NCBI RefSeq assembly: GCF_910592395.1
Contig: NC_088312.1
Location: 1,490,001 to 1,554,000, forward strand
Reading direction: 5' to 3'
DNA length: 64,000 bases
Origin: Lineus longissimus
Lineage: Eukaryota; Nemertea; Pilidiophora; Heteronemertea; Lineidae
Shown one piece after another: positions 55,281 to 64,000 of the stretch; the first letter of the stretch is position 1; every line of letters starts with the position of its first letter. The position numbers and the translations under genes are program-made. The notes beneath the pieces were generated by a model. It saw only the letters and a list, made by a program, of their open reading frames with translations, searched no databases and was not told the DNA's origin.

Positions 55281-58200
55281 TGCCCCTTAATCACTTCACT
55301 GAGCCAAACACTTATAATCCTCAATAACTATCAACAATCAACAGAACATTGAACACAGCAATATCTTGTCCATCAATCATTGGTGAAGATTTGAGGTATT
55401 TGGATGGGGGTAGAACCTCCAGGGGGACATCTGTGGACCAGGGGATTACGATAGTCAATACTGATGATAGCCGCTTCACAAAGCATCAAGCGAATTAGAG
55501 CAATTCTGAAAGGAGACTTTCATTGTGATGAATGACTAGGACCAGCATTATAAGGAAGACAAAGTAAAAGCAAAGCTATCAGTATCTGTCCTTAAAAGTC
55601 ATCTAAAGACAATGCAAACTTTTGAATAGTTCCCCGTTTGTATCCTGCAGTGAAGAGGCAAGTTGAACAATCTGCATTTTGAGTGTAAAGCCAAATGGTA
55701 CCCAGCTCAGCCTCACAAGTTGCATACAAGAGGTACAATGTTAAACCATTAAAAAATTTGGAGTAGGTTCAACAGTTTCTGAAAGATTTTGATACTTCTA
55801 GGTACCCAAAAGATTTCTGATCAGAGTCTCCTCAGTTCACGATGACTGACAATGCCTGTAAATACATGCTCTCACCCTTGTACAGTGACTGTCCTAAGAC
55901 GTTGTAGGTTTGAGATGACATGAGACACAGCTCTCTGACTCAACTCTTCCAATCATTGGTCCATTTGTAATATTCCTATGTGCCAGTTTTATCGGCACGT
56001 CAAAACGATGCTATCAAAACAATTAGATTTGGCAATATAAATTAATGAAGTCATCCCCGCTGGAATTGATGCGATAATTACACTAATGGCAGGCTTAGGG
56101 CAACCAATACTGCATGCGGCGAGCTCAATCAACTGTGAGTTTTTAAAGGATGCAACTTTGTTGTTAAAGTACACACTCAAAATCAATATTTTGCTTCCAA
56201 ATCAGCTTACAGCATAAGCTTGGAGCCATTTAATGGTATACATCTCTTCTGGGGAAAGAGGATGAGTAACAACAAGACTGTTAAAGACTATTCTTTATTC
56301 ATTCTTGATAACGACATCAAGATGATTTTGTGCTAGGGAGATGATTCCCAATTGCCGATTCCTGTCACAGCAGTAAGCATCCCAAAATCACCACATGCTA
56401 GATTTGTGAATCGTACGTTCAATATTTTTCATTTATCAATCAGTGTTGTCGCTCATAAAAATGAAACATGCATTATCTTTGCTATGAGTCAAATTATTGA
56501 TGAATGCAAGTTGGCATTTCTGGAACAGAATGTGCCAGAGTGATTAGCAAGTTCTGCATGATTGGCAAGTTCTGCATGCCTTGCTGGTTGCTTCAATCTT
56601 TTATCACTGACATCACTTCTGTATCTAGTGCTTGTATAGTTTTCAATGGTAAAATTTTCAATCTCTGAGAAATTCCAAAGATGAGGTGTAGATGCAACAA
56701 TGAATGTGATGTCTTGAAACATAATGCTCAAACGCGTGTCATATCATCAAGCTCGACTTCATCAAAAGGGTTCAAAATATTCAAGTCAAACTTCTCAATT
56801 ATCTGCCGTGATTAGGAAAGAGCATCTTACTGGACACAAGAATGACACATCAAGCCTCAGGGAAAGGCAAGGAGTGACCTTCTAATGAAGACCTACAGAA
56901 TGTTGAAATATAAGGATTTAACAGTAATCACTATGATATTGAAGGGATGCTACAAACTCAACTTATGAGGATTGAGGAGTTTTTGATCGGCTATGAGTCA
57001 GTTTGGAAGGAACAACTTGAGTCAGATAAGCTTGAGACAATTTTGTACTGATTTGTTTTCTTAATAGCTCATCGAGAGTCAAAAGGTCATCAGATGAATG
57101 CGTAGGTCATCAGAGAAGTGAAACTCTGATTGGGGTGGTGCATGGCTTTTAAAAGCTGTGGGCAAGACATTGATCAAACACAATTTGGGAAGAGAGGCGT
57201 GCCAGCCAGCATCGAGGATTCAAACTCCAACTTTAACTCAAACTGATTGCGTTCAGTGTATCATTCTGACAGAGCTCACTGAAAGGGATGTCAAAAATAA
57301 TGACAAACAGTACTTTCATGCAGGCATGCCAGTCACAACTCGAAAAACTATCTCACTTCTTCCAAAGTGATTTTTTAAGTTGTTACTCATTGCGGGGCAT
57401 CAAGGCTGACTGTCATGGCAGGAAGCTGTTGATAGAAGTCACACTGTCAGCAACATGCTACTAATTCTCTCCAGCTCAAGTTTCACCTTTCATGGGGATT
57501 AACGGGGGACATGAAATGACATGATGCATGCTTCCAGCGGAACTCTCACATTTAATCTGCCTCTGACTCATCGTGTGAGTGTCTTGAAAAGACCTGCATG
57601 TTTTCCTGCTACTATGAAAGTGAGATCATTGTTGTGACAGCTCCAGTGTTGTTGTTAACAGATACAAGTACAGTTCAATGGGTAAAACTGGATCCCTCAC
57701 AGTACTGTTACCTTGAAAGGCACTGAAAAAAACACACTCTTCAACCAGCCAGTGCGCATGCCCAGAGTAACTTGACAACATTCCTCGTGATTGCATTGTG
57801 AAACTCATGTATTGTACTCGATCTATTCCCAATAGTCCTTTCAAAAGGGTTAAATCCATCTCCCTCTTCCTTCTTCTTCCTACAGCACTAAGAGTTGACG
57901 CCAAAATAACAAGTGACAGGTGCAGGCAAACCCTGTCACTGACCAGCAAATAGGCTAGAAAAAGCTACGTCTCCAGGATATGGAATAGGTCTTGTCATCC
58001 ATCAATCACCCTTGAAGCAATATCTCCCTCAAAGAAACCTATCTGATGCGAGCCATGTATTGAGGAAGCGATTTTGTTACAGCCTTTTTACCCAGACACG
58101 ATCAATAGCTAATGGTGTACAAGTATTGGTCAATAACAATCTAGTCATCTGAGATGTGACAAGCAACATCAGAAAAAAACACAGCATCGGATTTTGCTAA

Positions 58201-58390
58201 GGTTAGATTGTGGCAACTCTTACGACCCCAATGATGTTTTTCCTTTTGCTTTTCATGTGTAACTCTGTAACAACACTACATATATACTTTCTCTGTCACC
58301 ATCAGAAAGCAAAGAAAACACACTGAGAGGGACAAGCTGATGTTGTCAAATAGACAGCATCTAAGAATATGATGTCAAGCTGACATCAAT

Positions 58391-58514
58391 ATTGGGTGAT
58401 ATGAATAAAGGCTAGCAAATGCTTTTACTTCAATTTTGTACAGAAAGGCCAAGTGTAAATGTACATGGAGTTTTAGATAAAAGCATTTACTTCTCTTTAT
58501 TCATATCACCCAAT
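58391..58514. repeat. 124-bp inverted-repeat hairpin beside a splice donor
   Basis: Perfect 20-bp terminal inverted repeat ATTGGGTGATATGAATAAAG and its complement, followed inward by a small bulge and a second paired block (AAATGCTTTTA against TAAAAGCATTT). The loop is about 50 bases. In the NAV transcript the hairpin would start 21 bases after the exon border at 58536. It could be a small MITE; no certain target duplication is visible. Confidence 0.8.
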
Positions 58515-58535
58515 GAGAGTTTGTAGAGTACTTAC

Positions 58536-58674
58536 TTTGATTGTGACTCTGCCGTTACATTTGCATTGACATTCCTTGTTGAAGCCACCTGGGTCGCGTG
58601 CTTCTGCTGCTGCTTGTAGCGGGACAAGCTAAAGAATAGGCCAAGGATGGCTTTCAGGTTACCCTCCTTGATAT
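58536..58674 (-). CDS. NAV2: NAV exon: end of CH domain and start of linker
   Basis: A 139-bp exon. The acceptor is TGTCTGTTTCAG and the donor TCAAA|GTAAGT. Residues 25-49 read DIKEGNLKAILGLFFSLSRY followed by KQQQK. This is the hallmark end of the NAV CH domain: the last helix with GNLKxILGLFFxLSRYKQQQ is nearly invariant in the family. Residues 50-70 (HATQVASTRNVNANVTAESQS) begin the low-complexity linker. The exon ends two bases into codon 71. Close surroundings are unusual: the splice donor is followed 20 bases on by a 124-bp hairpin (58391-58514), and the acceptor is preceded within about 30 bases by a LINE-like 3' end (58701-58853). Confidence 0.93.
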
Positions 58675-59120
58675 CTGAAACAGACACAATACGTAATCTA
58701 CGGGACACTCAGTCACTCCTTGCTTTCAGGAACACTCTAAAGACGGTCCTATTTCAGAAGTACTTTGCTCGCTAGGGGGCGCACTCGAACAGTTTAATTG
58801 CTGGATTTGAGCGCCTTACAAGTTTTTATTGTATTGTATTGTATTGTATAATACAACCTGACGCCAGACCATTTCACTTGATACATACTTACTGTGGAAA
58901 CATGCCTAACGATAGAGTCATTGCAAGAGGATGGATTCAATATTGAGGGTAAACCATTCATACTAGCATGTCAGAGAGTTGTCAAATAGAACTGAAGTGA
59001 GTTTACAAATTGACAAAGCAACATTCCGTCTTCTGATCAGGTACTGAAATTCTCATTCTTAGCCAAGGAATATGGAGTGAAATCTACTGTGTTAGCACAG
59101 CTGATGGATTCCTTACTTAC
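58675..59120 (-). other. NAV intron of 446 bp within the CH domain
   Basis: A short intron with donor AAAAG|GTAAGT and acceptor TTTCAG. A probable LINE 3' end with a TATTG tail (58701-58853, plus sense) takes up about a third of it and reaches to about 27 bases from the acceptor. Confidence 0.85.
58701..58853 (+). mobile_element. LINE 3' end (truncated), TATTG tail
   Basis: A reading frame from 58722 gives AFRNTLKTVLFQKYFAR and a stop at 58773-58775. This resembles the F-x-x-x-LKT-x-LF end of reverse-transcriptase polyproteins of many animal non-LTR retrotransposons. It is followed by a short 3' region (GAGCGCCTTACAAG) and a microsatellite tail of TATTG units (about 58825-58850), the usual form of such 3' ends. 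It is antisense to NAV. Assignment is by pattern only. Confidence 0.55.
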
Positions 59121-59193
59121 CTTTTGCACTTAGGCCCTCAACGTTGACACCTAAGTTGGAAAGGAAGCACAGGCATGCATTGATGTTATCAAC
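59121..59193 (-). CDS. NAV2: NAV exon: C-terminal half of the CH domain
   Basis: A 73-bp exon. Minus strand: a T-rich tract and GTTGCAG acceptor precede codon GTT; the donor reads AAAAG|GTAAGT. It encodes VDNINACLCFLSNLG followed by VNVEGLSAK (residues 1-24) and ends one base into codon 25. The pattern of a hydrophobic helix with N-x-C-L-x-F-L, then GVNVxGLSA, is the NAV CH-domain signature (vertebrate NAVs have very similar residues here). CH domains of this class bind actin or regulate signalling. The frame continues into the exon at 58674, where the split codon reads G|AT, Asp. The preceding CH exon was not found between 59194 and 64000 and probably lies upstream. Confidence 0.9.
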
Positions 59194-59434
59194 CTGCAAC
59201 GAAAAAAAGTGAAAACGGTGGTGAACATACAGAAAACTTTTGCACTCCCATGAAACTTTTATAATTGATTCTGGAGAAATTTTCATAAAGAGCAGCCGTC
59301 AAGGTCAATTTGCATGCCCGCATGAATTCCTTGGATATGGACCAGAAATTAAATTGAAAGTTAACGATGGAGCAGCTATTGGTGTCATTGTGAATGTTCG
59401 AGGGAGCAAGAAATTGGAATGGTGATCCAATTAT

Positions 59435-59516
59435 GGTGAGCTTTGATGTTGAACACCCCAGTGACAGGCAGGACCAGCAGGAGATGGGGTGAGCTTTGAT
59501 GTTGAACACCCCAGTG
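59435..59516. repeat. Spaced duplication, 53-bp period
   Basis: GGTGAGCTTTGATGTTGAAC followed by ACCCCAGTG occurs twice, at 59435 and 59488, as a two-unit tandem duplication. Confidence 0.85.
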
Positions 59517-61378
59517 GTAAGGGTGAGCAGAAAAAAAGTCAAAATTCTTAAGATTGACAAGTCATGAAATGGCAAGGTCAACCCACCATGATCTGAAGTC
59601 TGCTTTAAATTTGATATTTCCCTGGCACAAGCCTTGCTAACTGGGCATATCCCACACAAACTAAATGAATACACTGAGCAACCAACCGAATCATCCAAGA
59701 CAAAGAAAGATTGCTAATTTAGCTTGAAGAAGAACTTCATCAAGTGGAAACAAACACTGAAATGATTTTAATGAAACGCATACTAAATGAAGTTGTCTGA
59801 GAAGCAAATGGGAAGCAATCTACTCAACTAATGGAAGAATGTTGCAAAATAATGAATCTGATCATCAAAAGAAATCGTGAGTGAACAATTGGTGTTTTTC
59901 AACTGCAGCTTCAGAAATGAATCGATTTTTGAAAGTCTTCATATCAGCATCAGAAATGAGTTTGGCTCTTTGATGAGGAGACTACGAATGCCTTGAATTT
60001 CTCACACTGGTGCAAAACAATGTGTAAAAGCAAGAGGGGCAGGGCCATGGGTTGTCCAACATAATCCTTTTCATAAAAGAAGCCTGAGATTTCAAGCTGT
60101 GATTGATTTTGGTCGACTGCCACTACTCCTGCAGCCCATTCAAGACTGGGGAATGAGCAGGGATGACAGAATGCCAGTATCCAGAGGGAACAAGGTCTAA
60201 ATGCCTCAATTAAGAGTATCAGTTCCCCCAGGAAAGGACGACTTCCAACTGACTCGTTTTTGTCATAATCCACAGGCGATGTCTTGGCCCAAGGCTAAAT
60301 GGGACAGGTTCGGGTCCATTTTGATTCAATAGGGTAACCAATACAGAATTTCATGAAATGTACACGTATATATCAGTGCAGCAAGGTTGTGATGAAACTG
60401 AACTACAGGATCAGATGGAGGGATGCATTGTTGGGGTTGAACAGAGCTCAACATATTCCTTGAGAAATGATACAAAGGCTCCAACTGTTCACTTGTGCGG
60501 CCATCTGTGATCAATTTGAGAAGGGTGGCTACTTTCTAAACCCAAGGTCATAAACGATGGTCATTAGCATAATTGGTAGGTCTAATCTGAAGACAATAAG
60601 GAAATCCATCAGAATCCATGGAATAGCACCAGTTTTCCCATTGAGCAAATGATATTATTGACTCTGGATCCAGCCTACTCCACCAGACAATACTGACAAC
60701 TAGACAAACAATAGCGAAATATTAACTCAACTGATTATAGGGAATTAGCAAAATCTTCGTTATGGTTGCTCATTTACCAGACATCAATTTATCACCCGCC
60801 ATTTTCCCACCGGACAAAGAACACATGAACAATGAATGGATTAAAAGTGCTCCTGATTTGAAGAGTTGCCAATACAATGACATGACACAGATTTCCTGAA
60901 GGCGTACCAACCTCTAATAACAGGTTGCAAGGTTTTGTGTTTTTTCCAGGCTCGTGGGTGACGTGCTAACAAGGTGAAATGCCTTCAGGACTGCTGGTTA
61001 TGCCACTGCACATGCCAAACTCGTGCCTCTTTCGAACTATGACCATTTTCGCAGATAGAAACAGGGTATCCATATGGTCTTTTCCACTGACTGAATAGAT
61101 TGGCTGCAACCATGTTTTTACAAAGAAACAAGGACCTACACAGAGTGATATACTGTTCGGTGCTCGGCACTTGGGATTCCGTCCCTGCACTACACCCTTT
61201 GAAACCAATGGACCTCATGATGAAGGCACAAATAAGTTAGCCAACAGATTGTCTCAACGTGCTTATTGCCTATCTGTATTGATTACGAGGTGATCTAGAG
61301 CACAGGGAAGGCCACCAGAGCATGATTTACTGTCCTGGAAATTGGTAGTAAGATACTTCTCAGATCCAAGGTGGATAT

Positions 61379-61599
61379 GTGACTCGCTCTACCAAAACTA
61401 GGCGCTTGTCGCATCTGAACTTGACAGGTTGATACGGACATGTTGTTCATTTCCCTATTGTAGACCTTTTGTGAAATCTATTACAAACTGATTTGGTCAC
61501 ATTTCACATAAGGTCTACAATAGGGAAATGAACAACAAGTCCGTATCAACCTGTCGAGTTCAGATGCGACAAGCGCCTAGTTTTGGTAGAGCGAGTCAC
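61379..61599. mobile_element. Foldback MITE, copy 2
   Basis: Same length (221 bp) and nearly the same sequence as the copy at 29022-29242, with a few base differences (for example GGACATGTT where copy 1 has GGACTTGTT, and CACATAAGG where copy 1 has CACAAAAGG). Direct ATAT repeats flank it (61375-61378 and 61600-61603). The different flanking tetramers in the two copies support independent insertions with 4-bp duplications. An additional G follows the right-hand repeat in both copies, so a 5-bp duplication cannot be excluded. Confidence 0.9.
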
Positions 61600-62433
61600 A
61601 TATGACAATCCCACAACAGAGAGGGAATTTGTACTGCTATGACGTAAGCTATGTATTGGCTATTTGCTTTCTGCTAAATCAAGTGAAGAAAAGCAACAAA
61701 AGCATTGCAGAGAAAGCCACAGCAATATTAGCGATGAGTCAGAGCTGGAAGCAAGGAGAGACCCTTATGAAACATAATACCCTGTCTTGCTTGTTGCCCT
61801 TTAACATTTAGCTCTACTGCTCCTGAGGCTGGGAGCTGACCACACTATGGTGACCAGCCCTTCAGGTCAGGCAACAGGAGCAGACTGGTCATTATGGACT
61901 TGCCCGAGGGAATGGGGAAGGATCGGTCATTATTAGGCATCAACAGATATCAGAAGTTAGGCAAAGTTACCATCTAACTGGCAGATTGATAGAAGGACCC
62001 AAGACGTCAGGCTCTAAGATGGCATTCTGGTGTAATTCAGCACTTTTGGCGCTATTGGATCAAAAGTTATTGAATGGGTTCCTCTAACCTAGTGGATTAT
62101 GTATACAGATGTGCAAGCACAGACTGCACATCGTTACGAGATATCTTTTCTGAACAATGGCTGACTATCCTGTCTGCAACATTCTGTCATCCAGTTCAAT
62201 TTAGACAAAGACCAAGGCAGTGTGGTTAGTCACGCTAGCTAGAAGCTAATGTCTTAAATTGGAATTTACTAATTAGCAGGAGAAATTTGGCCGCAGTAGG
62301 GTAACCATGCACACAAGAGATATTACTCACTCTTGTCCAGCCTTTGTGGAGGAAACAAATCTCCTTTTTGATTCTTTTGTTCATACATCATCAATTATTT
62401 ATTAGCAAGCAATATACTTGATGGTCACTGTTT

Positions 62434-62689
62434 AGAAGGAATTATACCAAGACAAGGACTACCACAGAAGGAATTATACCAAGACAAGGACTACCATAGA
62501 AGGAATTATACCAAGACAAGGACTACCATAGAAGGAATTATACCAAGACAAGGACTACCATAGAAGGAATTATACCAAGACAAGGACTACCATAGAAGGA
62601 ATTATACCAAGACAAGGACTACCATAGAAGGAATTATACCAAGACAAGGACTACCATAGAAGGAATTATACCAAGACAAGGACTACCAA
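62434..62689. repeat. 32-bp minisatellite, 8 copies
   Basis: Eight almost identical units (AGAAGGAATTATACCAAGAC then AAGGACTACCAT), spanning 256 bp. The first unit ends CCAC rather than CCAT and the last ends CCAAA. High identity suggests recent expansion. Confidence 0.95.
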
Positions 62690-63050
62690 AGTCAATGTGT
62701 CATATCTTGCAGCTTGGTGACAAAACAACAAAGATCCATTTGAACTAAACTGAGTGCTAATTATCTCCTTTGATGCTGATTCTTTATTTGATGTCTCATC
62801 AACCAAGTAATGAATCCCTGGAACTGTCATCACTCTCCCATCGTATTTACACATAGACCATTAAGGAACCTGGCGCAGTGAGAGGTTGCTGAGTGTGTTT
62901 GGAACCTTTGACGATGACTAAGGCATAAAAATAGTGTGTAATCAGAATCATCAAATCAATAATGATGGGATTAAATGGCTGTCAAATGTGCATCAGGGGT
63001 GACAAGGATGATTAACGCTTTGACTACCTGGACAGGGAAATGTTTTCCAT

Positions 63051-63347
63051 AAAAGTTAAAGTTAAAGTTTAGGGTTTATAGTCTGATATCAACTACGATA
63101 TAGGTTGTCATCTGACTTTACACTTTAACCCCAGTCTGTCCTGAAACCTTTCAGTAGACCACAGATGAGCTGCTCAACCAGCGCTACAATCTGGGCATTT
63201 CTGACCGGTACCCATTTATACACCTGGGTGCAGAGAGGCAAGTAAGACAGAGAGACCAGCCTACAGTCTCACGCCGACAGTGGGGATCGAACCCGGGACC
63301 TCTTGACTGCTGGTCGAGAGTCCAAGCCACTACACCACAGCGGCTCC
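63051..63347 (-). mobile_element. tRNA-derived SINE, copy 2
   Basis: About 297 bp, reverse orientation, aligned along its whole length with the copy at 54452-54750. Intact A-box-like (TGGTGTAGTGG) and B-box (GGGTTCGATCCCC) sequences are read on the minus strand. The tail is AACTTT repeated about three times. The two copies differ at scattered bases only. It lies in sense orientation with NAV, in the intron before the CH exon. Confidence 0.88.
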
Positions 63348-64000
63348 TGATCCCTTTGGTATGGTGGCTTGTGTACTGCGGCAGATGTTTTGTTCTGATT
63401 TCTATCGCAGGCCTTGAGTAGAACAACTCAGTTGAAGCATCTCGCTAACATATCGCATATTGCAACAAGATCGACAATCATAAATGAAACTGATGAATAA
63501 ATAGGAAAGCAATGATTTCTGAGAAAACGTCAATTTGTCAAGTCGTGAGCAACAGCTGCGGGTAATATCTTGTGCTTCATGCAATAACTCGCAACAAGAA
63601 ATTGTGAGGGGAGGCATGAATCACGATCACACACTCCACTTGGCAGCCAAGGAAACTGCAAATGTCAATACAACATGTTGTCTCCACTAGTGTTTCCTGG
63701 TGTAAGTAAGTGACCGCCAAATAGCCTTGTATCTACGTCGAAGAAAGAGCTGTAGACATCCAGGTTGCAAGGCTTGAAGACATGATACCGATTTCAACTG
63801 AAATGGCAGATGACATTTTGGCAGCACATTCACATGTAACATGTTTGACGTCATCTTAACAACCTTTAACAAACCCAACACATTTACTTACAAAAGCCAA
63901 TTGAATTATTATTCCTAAGCGTAACTGAATAAATTCCAAATATTTCACCAAATAATACTGCAATATCCGTAAAATGACATCAGACGAGATTCAGAGAGCT

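Larger units (their letters stand above)
52936..58535 (-). other. NAV intron of 5.6 kb, rich in mobile elements
   Basis: It contains a SINE (54452-54750), a DNA-transposon-like element directly after it (54867-55280), a small duplication of an AAGTTCTGCATG-type unit near 56548-56578, and a hairpin element (58391-58514) that ends 21 bases from the splice donor. Other open frames are short and unremarkable. Confidence 0.8.
873..59193 (-). other. NAV2: Neuron navigator gene, internal part (five coding exons)
   Basis: Gene span as far as this window shows it. Seen: five exons on the minus strand with GT/AG borders, whose phases chain perfectly into one frame of 1555 complete codons. Family knowledge: neuron navigators are large cytoskeletal proteins with an N-terminal CH domain (NAV2/NAV3, unc-53, sickie), a long Ser/Pro/basic microtubule-associated middle, coiled coils and a C-terminal AAA-type ATPase region; they act in axon guidance and cell migration. 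This window holds the end of the CH domain and most of the middle region. The start codon and the ATPase region lie outside. Because a CH domain is present, the gene resembles NAV2/NAV3 rather than NAV1. In an invertebrate it is probably the single pre-duplication gene, so the vertebrate symbol is approximate. Confidence 0.93.
59194..64000 (-). other. NAV intron (partial), upstream of the CH exon
   Basis: It contains a 53-bp spaced duplication (59435-59516), a short piece of the A-rich repeat (59527-59551), a foldback transposon (61379-61599), a 32-bp minisatellite (62434-62689) and a SINE (63051-63347). No upstream CH-domain exon was recognised, although a short one could be missed by eye. 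Confidence 0.65.

Noticed and set aside
59189-59698. 169-codon minus-strand frame next to the CH exon
   Set aside because: Cys/Ser/Phe-rich with no NAV similarity. It overlaps the acceptor in a frame unlike the CH exon and includes a local duplication.
62434-62689. Regular repeats as a possible CRISPR array
   Set aside because: Units are directly adjacent without unique spacers, and the genome is animal.
1-64000. A new multi-gene system hidden in the window
   Set aside because: Only one gene is supported. The remainder is intron with repeats and mobile-element remnants.

Overview
The window is eukaryotic and is filled almost entirely by the central part of one gene, read on the minus strand: a neuron navigator (NAV2/NAV3 type; the family of nematode unc-53 and fly sickie). 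Five coding exons can be supported at 59193-59121, 58674-58536, 52935-52754, 27678-25092 and 2557-873 (transcription order). Every internal border is an AG acceptor or GT donor, and the exon phases (1, 2, 1, 2, 1) join into one frame with no stop: 4666 bp, or 1555 complete codons. The first exon enters in the calponin-homology (CH) domain. The fourth ends at the GYMSDGD/GYMSEGG block. The fifth begins with the SFDDSSS..SDTI block. The N-terminal start and most of the CH domain lie beyond 64000. The coiled coils and the C-terminal AAA/helicase-like domain lie beyond position 1. Residue numbers in the entries count from the first codon of the 59193 exon.

The organism is a bilaterian animal and probably a marine invertebrate. 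Reasons are the A+T-rich introns of up to 25 kb, the merging of much of the NAV middle region into two very large exons, and a tRNA-derived SINE with a central motif of the kind seen in marine invertebrate SINEs. The phylum cannot be settled by reading.

Layout from left to right: 1-872 intron; 873-2557 exon; 2558-25091 a 22.5 kb intron with an A-rich repeat and a six-copy 66-bp minisatellite; 25092-27678 the largest exon, carrying EB-binding-like SxIP motifs and a Gln/His tract; 27679-52753 a 25 kb intron with a foldback transposon, A-rich repeats, 33-bp and 19-bp minisatellites, pogo-like terminal repeats and a tRNA-like remnant; 52754-52935 a small exon; 52936-58535 an intron with a SINE, a DNA-transposon-like element and a hairpin beside the splice donor; 58536-58674 exon; 58675-59120 a 446-bp intron holding a probable LINE 3' end; 59121-59193 exon; 59194-64000 intron with a second foldback copy, a second SINE copy and a 32-bp minisatellite.

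No second protein-coding gene, functional tRNA, rRNA, CRISPR array or bacterial-type system is supported. The short open frames in the introns look like chance or repeat-driven reading frames. The most informative observations are the foldback elements with intact 4-bp target duplications, the inverted SINE pair, the tandem arrays, and the hairpin and LINE tail lying close to splice sites of the CH-domain exon.
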